The notes below the pieces were generated by a model that saw nothing but the letters and a program-made list of their open reading frames with translations, made no database searches and was not told where the DNA came from. This document shows, piece by piece, positions 10,204-20,400 of a stretch of DNA of 64,000 nucleotides (its first letter is position 1; every line of letters begins with the position of its first letter). The translations under genes and the position numbers were made by a program. The DNA is from Anaeramoeba flamelloides (lineage: Eukaryota; Metamonada; Anaeramoebidae), in assembly GCA_027625915.1 (NCBI GenBank), contig JANTQA010000070.1, forward strand, positions 6,887,001-6,951,000. The letters run 5' to 3'.

Positions 10204-13137
10204 TTAATCCTCTAAAAAGATTTCTCTCACCTTTTGATAATTTTCTTCAATTGCCGAATTTAAAATAACTTTTTTCACTTTGTTTACCTTTCCAAAGTTT
10301 TCGATGACTGGGTAACATAATTCTTTATATATTTGAAATCTTTTTTGAAAGCTTTCTTCATTGTCATCAATTCTATTTGTGTTTTCTGCCCGTTTACGAA
10401 GTCTTTTTAATAATTCTTCATCATCTGCATGCAAAAACAAGACAAAATCACACGGGGTTATTACTTCTTCAAACATTTCTCCTTGATCACTAATTTGAAA
10501 TACAAATAATTAGAAGTGGCATTGTTATAAAATAATTTGTTTTTGTTTTGTTGTTTTGTTTTTTATGTTTAATAATTCAAAAGAGAAGGCATTTGAATAA
10601 AAAAAAACAAGTTCAATAAAAAAAAAAGAATTTTAAAAGATTGGTATTATTTCAAAATTTTCTTTGGTTTGAACCAAGTGTTTTAATTCTACGGTTAATC
10701 GCAGAATAAAACGAAATAAAACTTTCATCCAGATTCTCCAAAAAAAAAAGCATAATCTTGAGAAATAAAATAAATCAAAATTTCCTAATTCTAAAAGGGG
10801 AATTCATAATAAAGCTGATTTACGGAATTAAACAATTTAAATTTGAATTTGAACTTTTCAACAAATTTTTGAAGACAAAGGAAAATCTTGTTCAATTTAT
10901 TTTTCAACAAATTGTATTTTGAAGAATACACAAGTACAAAAATGATTTCATAATTTTTGTACATGTGTAGTTGTTTGAAAAAATATTTTACGATTATTTT
11001 TCCATTTACTTTTTTTACGTTTATTTTTTTTTTTTAACTAAAAAGTAGAAAAGAAGAAAAATAATCAGCGGTGTGATTCTAATTTGGTAGGAAAGTATTG
11101 AAGAAGAGAAACGGTGGTGACAACTTAGCTGCTTCTTACATGCAATTGTCTTGTACTGGGATCAACTTCTTGTCAAGTCCTGTATTATGAAAACAGTTAC
11201 TAAGAAGGTGGTGAAAACGTATGGCGATGATTTTGAAAATTTCAAAAGAATTGACAAAAAGGAAATATCCAACAACCTGTTCAAAACTTGGAATACAAAA
11301 GGGAACTTTTTAATCAAGTTTTTTCCCTTTTTTTTTTTTCTTGCTTTTCAATCTCTTTTTATTGTCTTTGTTTAAAAAAAATTTTTTTCCATTTTCTTTT
11401 TAAAGAAAAACTATCATATGAGTTATAATCTTGTTGAAATTATAATTAGGATAAAAAAAGGCCAAATATAAGTTTATGGTTTCTGGAAGTGCCGTAGAGT
11501 ACCGCAGAGTGCCCATCTTTTCCAGAATTCGAAAGAATAGAGAAAAATCTTATATTTTAATTCAATTATTTGAATTTCTTCAAGAGAAGTGCCTAGGTTT
11601 TTTTTAATTTTAGAAATAAACCAAAAATTTATTGAAATTTTCTTATTATTTCTCAAATTAAAAAAAACCTAATGGTGGTTTTCTTGAGATTTTTTGTTTT
11701 ATTTGTGAAGTGTTCTAGGTTTTTTTGAGGTTTTCTATTTTATTTGTGAAGTGTTCTAGGTTTTTTTTTACTTTAGAAATAAATTGAAAATTTTTAAATT
11801 TTTCTGTTTATTTCTAAAGTAAAAAAAACCTAACGACAATCTATTGATTTTTGTTAGGTTTTTTTGAAGTTTTCTATTTTATTTGTGAAGTGTTCTCGGT
11901 TTTTTTTACTTTTTGAAATAAACCGAAATTTTTTTTAAATTTTCTGTTTATTACAAAAATTAAAAAAAACCTAACGGAAAACAGTTGACAATTTTGTTGT
12001 GTCACCTCTCTTTGGCTAACAATAAAAAAAAAAAAGAAAAAATAATTTTTTTTTTATTTTTGTGCAAAATTTACATTTGTACTTTTTTTTTCCAATTTCA
12101 TTTGTTAAAAAGAAAGACAAGTTTCCTTAAAATGGATTTGAAGTTAAGATTTTATGTCATTATTTTTTGAATAAAGAAGATCAAAATTTTAATAAGGTTA
12201 GATCCTTACACGATAATTTTCCTTTTTTATTTTTTTTCTATTTTTGATCACAGACGAATTTCTTTAGATTGAAAAGAAGAGTTACAAAGGAAAAAGATCA
12301 AGTGGACACTTGCTAATACTTGAATACGGATACACGAAAGTAGGAGTAAATTGAAAATAAAAAAGAAAAAGCAATGGCAAAAAATATCCATGGGTTTAAA
12401 GCAAATACGATCAAAAAGAAATTTTGAATTACAACAACTTAAACAACTACCCACCGAAATGAACATTCATGATCAATTATCAAACTATATTAAAGTAACC
12501 AAAAGTATCGTAGTTGTGATTTTGGGTGTTCTTGATTCAACGATAACATTGTTTTTTGATTTTTTACCAATTGCTCACCAATTGCTTCTTTGAAACCCAA
12601 AATTCTTTTTTTTTTTTTTTTTTTTTACTTTTTTCTTTTCAATTATTTTTGTTTTTGCTTTTTCAATCATAAAAATAATTTGAGGGTATACTTCCTCAGG
12701 AACAATCTTGAAATTAATGATTTTACTTGAGTTTCCTTTTAGAAATTTAAATCAAAGAGCATCTGGAGTGTAATTTAAACTTCTTGGAAATAATAATAAA
12801 AATAATTTCCCATTTTTTTTTAGGTTTTCTCAAATTAACCGATTAAAAGCATTGCTTAAAATTTTGATGTAGGGAAATAAAATAGTAGTTTATAACTCAA
12901 ACCAAATGTAACACAAATTGTTTTAGAAACTCAAATTTAGAATTCTTAAAGTGTTATTTGAAGGAAATTATCTTTAAAATTTCAGTACTTTAAGCAAATG
13001 TCGCACGTTTCAGAATAATGATTTTTGCCTTGTGATTGTTGAATCCCAATTTTTCAGAGAAATTTCTTTTTGTGGAGTAAAATTGTCTTGTGTTAGTTCT
13101 TCATAAAAGAGATGTTGTTTCTTTATTTCCCAAAAAG

Positions 13138-13171
<34 letters not shown>

Positions 13172-13474
13172 TTACATCATCCTTGGAAAACCATCAACAA
13201 GAAATGTATTTCGATCTGTGTTTTCAAGATAATATCTAATTTCTTTTTTAAGTAGCCCAATTGTAATTTCTTTTGGGACAATGATTCCATCTTTCATCAT
13301 TTGTGCTATCATTTCGCCTTTTTCATATTGTTCTTCGACTGCTTTACGAAGAAGTGCACCTGCGCTAAGATGAACAAAATTAAATTCCTTTTGTAAAAGT
13401 GAACACATCGTTCCTTTACCAACACCAGCTGGACCTAAAACAAAAATTACATGTGCTCGATCAAATTCACCCAT
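10204..13474 (-). CDS. UMP-CMP kinase-type nucleoside monophosphate kinase
   Basis: Phosphorylates (d)NMPs in the cytosol with ATP. Two exons, 13474-13176 and 10489-10204, join in frame to 585 nt (194 aa), the usual family length. The exon 1 donor is AT/GTAAAT and the exon 2 acceptor is AAATTAG/T, giving DGFPRMIDQGEMF across the junction. Visible motifs: P-loop GPAGVGKGT near residue 14, HLSAGALLR (NMP-binding arginine), VPKEITIGLL, FLVDGFPR, and RIDDNEESFQKRF with a short lid. The KEITIGLL and GKVNKVKKV parts favour UMP-CMP kinase over adenylate kinase 1, but DQGEMFEE is AK1-like, so the substrate is not certain. The start is the ATG giving MGEFDRAHVIF. The 2686-bp intron is very large beside the 83-191 bp introns elsewhere and holds array D3. 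Confidence 0.87.
11085..11310 (+). other. Coding-like patch inside the kinase intron, unidentified
   Basis: This patch is less A+T-rich than its surroundings. It carries two overlapping plus-strand frames of protein-like composition: GGDNLAASYMQLSCTGI in one frame up to about 11185, and KTVTKKVVKTYGDDFENF in another from about 11130 to 11310. Neither is complete and I do not recognise them. It could be an exon of a nested gene, a decayed gene fragment or chance. A second, weaker patch on the same strand lies at 12340-12593 (ELQQLKQLPTEMNIHDQL). Confidence 0.25.
11480..11976. repeat. Palindrome array D3
   Basis: Opens with the linker GTGCCGTAGAGTACCGCAGA (11489-11508) and a TTTTCCAGAATTCGAAA half-module. 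At least three AGGTTTTTTTT.../...AAAAAAAACCTAA palindromes follow, at about 11600-11671, 11757-11832 and 11898-11972, separated by TGTGAAGTGTTCTAGGTTTT repeats. It sits wholly inside the long intron of the kinase gene. Confidence 0.7.
13138..13168. repeat. A-homopolymer (31 bp) next to a splice donor
   Basis: On the coding (minus) strand this is a T-run beginning seven bases after the GT of the kinase intron donor. Similar T-runs follow the INTS6 donor (17889-17910) and other donors in the window. Confidence 0.7.
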
Positions 13475-15945
13475 GAACGCCAAAAAAATATTTCGGTAGA
13501 AGCAAAGCAAAATGAAAAAAAAATGATTCTACTGTGGAGATTGAAACACTCAAGTGACTTAAAAATTGTGGAAGCTTTTGTTAATTTAGAAAAATATTGT
13601 TTTGGGAAATTATATCATTTTTTGGGTAGCATTAAAAGATCATAAACCCAATAAATCGTAATTTAAAAACTTTTTAAAAATTTCAAACAATTCCAAAAAT
13701 TATTTCCTTTGACGATGATTGTTTTTACCCATTTTGGTCTTTAAATAAAACTTTTCTAACATGTTTGTAAAATTTGCAAAAGGTTAAATTACAATTTGAA
13801 TCACGAAAGGATCAGAACTTTCATGACTGAAAATCCTCAAAAGTCTAAAAAATATTTGTATGGGGTGTACTTCACTTTCTGTGTACAATTGGTCTGAAGT
13901 TATTTTTTCCAATAGTGAGTTTTTGTGGGTAAATTAGAAATGTTCCAAATTTCATCTTTGTTGAATTTTTTTGAGACTTTCATTTTGAGAGTTTTTAAAA
14001 ATCATAAACAATGAGTATTCCAGAAAGTTTATGTGCATTTATAACTTTGTGCTACATTCGTTTCAATAATAAAGTTATAAAAAGTTCTAGATATTATATC
14101 ACTAGGAAATTAGATTTCCTTGATCCCAAATTGACGATTTTCGGTATTTTACTCTTATAGAATTATACGATTTTTTAAAAAATATTTCAACTTTAACAAA
14201 TAGTTTTTTATTTTTTTGCAAATATTTTCACTACTATATTTTTGATGAATTATAATGATATAGCCCCCACAAAGAATTTAAAGTTCTTAAATAATAATTG
14301 ATGAAAATGGTTTTCATCAAATTATTTTATTAAAGTTTTTGTGAACTGAATTAATTCAGAATACTATTTGTTTCATAATAAATGTAACAAAATTTTCATT
14401 CAGGTATCAAAAAAAAGATTAATTAATCGTATAAAATTTCAATTTTTTAATTCTTAAAATTAGCTTAAATTATTCATTTCCCTTTTAGAATTGGGGGCTT
14501 TGACGATTGTTTTAATCTTAGGCAGAGTGAATCTTTTTGGAACCACTGAATGAAAATTTTGATCTTTTAACTTTACGATTAATACTGATAAATTCCAACA
14601 TATGTAATTAACTTTTTCTTCAATTTCCATTTTGTCAATCTATCAACTTAACTTTTCTAACAGTTCTTTAGTACGAATATTTCAAAGACAAACTAATTTT
14701 ATAAAGTATCTTAAGATTTAAAGCAATAAAATACTTTATTCATGTATTACGGGTAAAAATATCTAAACTGGAAAGTGTTGTAAAAGTTTTCAGGTACCAA
14801 TTTGAATTTATCAGTAGTATTGACCAAGAATACTAACTTTTTATGTAGGTTTCTGTGATTAAGATTGGGTTTGGAACAAATAAAATCTATTTTATTTAAC
14901 GAAGAGTGAATTTTTAGAGTTTTTATTAGTAGTTAAACTTTAAAAACTTGAGTGCAATGTTCTTAAAATACTAATAACAAATGAATTCATTCATTTGACT
15001 AAGTTATGAGTAAATATTTACCAATTAGTCAAAAAAAAAATTGAAAAAATTTGCCATAAATCAATACTACTCATAATGAGAACTCAATGGTTCTTGAATT
15101 TTTACAAAATAACAAAAAAATAAGAGTCAAAAAAAAATACAATGTTTGATAAAAAAAAAAAAAATTATTGTAATTGTTCATTACTAGATCTTACCCATTT
15201 AAACCAAAATGAAAAGTTATTATTTGTAAATAGATTACTAGAATTAATTTGATACCCTCTTCATGAAAGAATTATTTCGTTTTGGAATTTTAGTAATTTG
15301 TATCAATAATAAGTAATTTTTTATAATTCTAACAAATAAAAAACCATTTTTTTGAAAATAAAAAGACACGGATAAAGTTGCAATATGGTCGAAGAAACAA
15401 TTATTTTAAAAAAAAATACAGTGTAATTATTAATAGATAAGTAAAAAAGACATAGATTTTATGTTATTTTTGATTAAAATTTTCAATGAAAAAAATTCAA
15501 ATTTTATTTAAAAATTAATTGTTTTTTTTTCGTTTTAAAAGTATTGGAATAGAATGTAAATTGTTAATGAAAGTTATCAGTCAAATCGAATGAAAAATAA
15601 GTGAAGATTTATTCACATTAAATAATCAAATACCTAAATTTTGAACATAAAAACATCCAAATAAAACAAAAATTTGCTTACCTCAATAAGAACAAATAAA
15701 AATGCATGATTATTTTATTCAAGCATAAAAATTACAACACATTAATGTAATATATTTCAATATATCTTAATTAGAAAGTTTTGTCCTTGGATAATGTGAA
15801 CTTATGGTGCTATTTTACTTTAATTTCACAAAAATGATTTCTATTCTGATGGAATATGACAAAAAAATACCCATTTCAAACTCAAAATAAAACAAAAAAA
15901 ATATATATATAAAATACATCTTTCAAAATCGAAAATTTTATAAAA
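13475..15945. other. Intergenic stretch with one MITE
   Basis: Apart from MITE H copy 2 at 14362-14587 I see no gene, RNA or clear repeat. Short frames are A/T homopolymer-driven. An A13 run lies at 15149-15163. Confidence 0.5.
14362..14587. mobile_element. MITE family H, copy 2
   Basis: A 226-bp element with inverted ends. Left: TACTATTTGTTTC then AACAAAATTTTCATTCAGG. Right: CTGAATGAAAATTTTGATC then TTTACGATTAATACTG. The interior, with a TTTTAATTCTTAAAATTAGC block, matches copies 1 and 3. Non-coding. Confidence 0.65.
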
Positions 15946-15949
15946 AAAT

Positions 15950-17065
15950 GGCTTTAAGGGATTTTCAAGGACAAGTACAAAATTCAGAACATTTCAAACT
16001 TATCAGAGTACCTGTAAAAAATATTTCGAACAGATTTCGGACTTTTATAGAATTTATAGATTTGAAATACTATTGCCCAAATAATGGTGTAGAAAAGTTT
16101 AATCTATATTTCAAAATAAAAAGATGTTTTTTTTTTTTTTTTTTTATTGTTGAGCAGAGGTGATTCAACAAAATTACCTCCTATTTGCCTGAAACTCTAA
16201 AATTGTATTTAGGGTTTTTTTATCCTAACTGTAATGTAAGCAGGATTACAGCTCAAAGGGGATCTTTTCTTTAAAAAATGAAGGGAATAAATTATTTCTG
16301 AAAAAAGACAAGAAAAAGAGAAAGAAAAGCAAGAAATGAAAGAGTAAAAAAAATAATAAAAAAAAAAGAAATAACTTCAGTGAAAAGTTTTTTTTGTGCC
16401 CCAAGTGTTGAATGGACTCAAAAAGATGGTTTTTTGTTATAGAAGACCTCTACACCCAATTGATCAAAGAGACTTGGCCAAAAAAATCTGTAAAAATGTG
16501 ATTTGTTTCGTAGAGTTCTATTATTCAAAAAGAAATTCGAAAAATAAAAGATCAAATCGGAAAATTTATCTTAAAAAATAGAGTTTATTTTTGCAGAAAA
16601 TTTTTGATCAGAAAATCCTAAAAAAAAAACAAAAAAATTCAAAAAAATTGAGGAAATTATGAGAAAAAAATAATTCAACTATTTGCATTTCCAAATTTAA
16701 TGTTTAGTAAAAATCAAGGATTTTAGCATCAAAATTGATTTATACTTTGGTATACTACTGTGTAGTGATTGAATTATATGTTTCATTGGAAAAAGAAGAA
16801 AAAAAAGCACAAACATTATATTTTGAAATACCGATTATGGGCTTTGGACAAACTTTTTTTTGATCACGGTAGAAATTATGTAAGGTTAAAATTAAATTTT
16901 GGTAGCACACTATTGGTTAAAATTTGAAAATTGTTGGAATTCTGAAAATTGACCAGTTATTTGAAACCGAAATTCTCAATGAGTATGAATTTAACAGAAA
17001 TTAATTAACTCTTTCAGAGGTGCTTCCACCAACAATTTCTCGATTATCAAGAAACTGATTTCTAA
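15950..17065 (+). repeat. Family B repeat, copy 1, split by an insertion
   Basis: 15950-16072 matches 27465-27560 (GATTTTCAAGGACAAGT, CTGTAAAAAATATTT, ATAGATTTGAAAT). 16878-17065 matches 27585-27770 (AAATTTTGG, AAAATTGTTGGAATT, AACTCTTTCA). In the 27-kb copy the two halves are contiguous, so about 800 bp (16073-16877) is an insertion. The insert contains segment C and a reversed family A copy. The 71-codon frame starting at 15948 is part of this repeat and is not conserved in copy 2. Confidence 0.55.
16425..16875 (-). repeat. Dispersed repeat family A, copy 3 (reversed, nested in B)
   Basis: Read on the minus strand it gives the family A landmarks in order: GTGATCAAAAAAAAGTTTG, a GTATTTCAAAATATAATG block, AGTAGTATACCAAAG, CCTCAATTTTTTTGAATT and GTCTTCTATAACAAAAAACC. 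It lies inside the sequence that interrupts family B, so it arrived after that B copy. Confidence 0.6.
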
Positions 17066-17448
17066 ATAGACTTCTAAATGACTTTAAAATCTTTTTCAAA
17101 TTTTAAATACAACAAAAGATGATTGTGTTTCTCTCTTTCAATTAGTTTTTAAATCTCAGACTATTATTAATTGTATGTTATTTGAAAAAAATTTCTTTTT
17201 GTTGAATAGTTGAAATCGTGCGATTTCTCTAAATTGAAAACCTTGAAAAATAATAAAAAAACTAAAATATTATTTCAAACGATGATTCTGAAATAATTTA
17301 AAATAGTTTAAATACAAAGAAACCATTGTGTACTGTTTACTGTAAACATATACAGTTTTTTTTTTTATTTTTTACACTTTTTCAAATTTTCCTTTCTTTT
17401 TATTATTTCCCTAAAAATCAAAAACTTGACTGAAAGGACTAAATATAA

Positions 17449-20400
17449 ATGAATATTGTTTTTGCCATTGACACATCAAGTTCGATGAACCAGACAATTT
17501 CATCTGGGATAACATTAATTGATTGTGTCAAAGCAGCTATTGAGTATTTTGTGAAATTGCGTGTTGAAAGCCAACATTATAAAGGAGATCGTTATTTCCT
17601 TGTAACTTCTTCAGAAGACAATTCTGGAAAAAAAGTGACTTGGTCTACTCCTTACTCGAGCTTTTTGGAGGAAGTCAAACACTTGAAGGCAACAGACATG
17701 ACAAATATTAATTCTTTATTCTTGCATTCGTTTGAAATTTTAAATAAATTTCGTTTTTTAACTCAATGCGACAATTTTGGTAATGGGTATTGCCCTTGGA
17801 TGTCAGAAACTGGAGTAGTGATTTTTTTTACTGACGGTGGAATGATCTCTGATTTTAACAAAACTAAAGAGCATGTATGTAGTTCGATTTTTTTTTTTTT
17901 TTTTTTTTTTGTTTTGATCTGATTTCTTTTTCATTTCCTTGATTTGATTTCTTTTAAATTTCTTTTTGATTACTTCAAATCTTTTATTGGTGTTTCATAA
18001 AAAATATTTGGTTTCGAAAAACACAAGACACCCTTTAAGTTTCAGCTTGTTGATATTATTCAACATTTAAACATAAGAATTTTGAACTAAAAAAAAAAAA
18101 AAAAAAAAAAAAAATATACAAGTACTATTGGGTTTGATACTTGAATCTCACTTATGATAAGTGTTATTAAAATATTACAAACACTCTTTTCCTAAACTTT
18201 GAATTCTTCACAACTACCTCTATGACTGTGATGTGAAGGGACAATTTTGTTTTTTTTTATTTTTAATTTACCCACGAATTATAAAAACAAATCTTAAAAA
18301 CAAATGTAACAAATCACAGAATTTAAACTTTCAAATAATCGTACACAAAATTAAAGAAACAACTCTTGGGCCATGAGATCTTTAGCGTTGAATTATTGTT
18401 GATAATTGGCTCAACAAAAAATTGTTGTTAAAAATAAAATTCTTACACCTGAATATCATAAGAATTTGAAAAAAAAAAATAAAACCGTTCAGTTTACATA
18501 AACTCTCCGTCGAGGAAATTCTAAAAACCAAGACAGCGGTCATCGACCTATAATAGAAAGTTCAAGAACTGTTCTATTATAGTATTTCTCACGCTCACGA
18601 GTTCATGTATTGAATCGTCATCGCGGTTTTCGTGTAAATGTATTTGTGGGTGGAACTGATTTGAAAGAACTATAGAATAGATCCCTATTGATAATGAAAT
18701 TACGTAATGATAAGAAATGGTAAATATTTAGAAACTGAAAAATGGACAAAATTGAAAAATAGTTAATTGAAACTTACTTTGAAGCATTTTCGCACCTTAA
18801 TACAGTAAAAAGAGAAATTGTAGTTTTGTGACTATCTTTTTCGTTTGCTTAAAACATATTAGAGACACTTTCCCATTGTAGAGTTTAAAATAAGGACTTA
18901 AAGGAGTATTCAAGTTATAAAAGGTGCAGAATCCTCTTCTGTTAAAAAACATTTTTTGTAAATAGAATTATTTTCATATTACATTGAACATTTTTACCTC
19001 ATTTAAATGAAGAGAGGAGAAAAACCAAAGACGGGGAGAACTAAAATGATGAATATGTTCATTTTATTATATTTTAGTTTCCAAAAGCTTAGAAAAGTTT
19101 GATCAAGGAGAAAATTTTTTGAAAAAAGAAAATGAAAAAGAAAAAGAAAATGAAAAAGAAAATTAGAAAAAAGGAGATTGACTCTTGCAATGAATTTTTT
19201 TAATACACCAAGAAAAGATTGAGTAGAAACTTTCACATTTTTCTTTTTCTTCCAATTATTTTTGTTTTTTTTTTCTTCTTCATTGTCTTTCGTTTCTTTT
19301 GATTTTCATTTTTCTTGTTTCTTGTTCAACCATTATTTTCTTAACCATAATGGCTTGACTCTTAATAAACATTATTGGTATAAAAGAGATCTTTGAACAA
19401 AAATTATTTTTTCAAGATATTTTATGATATACGTTGAAAAATTCAATTTTTCAAAAAGGTTTTATTCCGATTATTTCAAAATTTGATAATAAAAAAATTT
19501 AAATTTTTTTTTTCTTCAGTTAAGGGATTAGCGTAACCATAGATTTCTCTATAATCAACTTATGTTGTAACTGGGTGTAAATGATATTAGTGAGCCATGG
19601 CTTAAATAGTTTTTGTGACTCTAAAAAATCTATTATAAATCTTATCGCACAATAAATTATTACATTTTTTACTAATGAACACTATTAAAAATTGTCATTT
19701 TTTTGAATATTTTTTTTTGATCCCTTTTCCAATCTAAAAATAGAAACCCAAAAAATAGTATTCCAATATATAATAATTTGTCTATAGAGAACTTCCAAAA
19801 GTAACTATTTTTTTAATATTATAATTTCAAAGATTAACCCAATACTCATCAACATAAAAACCCAAAGACTGGGCAGTTTTGTTTCCCTTTCTATAAAGCT
19901 AAATGTAACATCAATTTGTTTCCAATATTTCATAAATAATTTGTCAAAAAAATCTATTGAGTTAATTATTTAATTTTTTAAAAAAATTAAATTTTTTAGC
20001 AACTAATCTGCATTTCACCACAAATTTAAGAAAGATATTTGGCAACTTTGGAGTATGAGTATTGATAATTCAATCTTTAAATTTGTGTCGAAATGCAGAT
20101 TTTTTTCTTATTTGCTGTTTTTTTTTTGCTAATACAAGCATCATTTTTAATTGACGGGATCAACAAATAGTAATATTTTCCAAAATCTGATTTTTTAGAG
20201 TGGCATTTGAACCATGGTGCACTAATGCAATTAAGACCCAATAACAACATATTTTGATCTTAGGCTTCTCCTTGGTAGAATCCAATCCATTAAGAGGTTA
20301 TTATATTATCATTCAAAAGTATTTTAAATTTGATAAATATCTTTCAAATAGGGAATTCATAATTTTATCTATTAAAGTATTATTTATTTATTAGAGGTTT

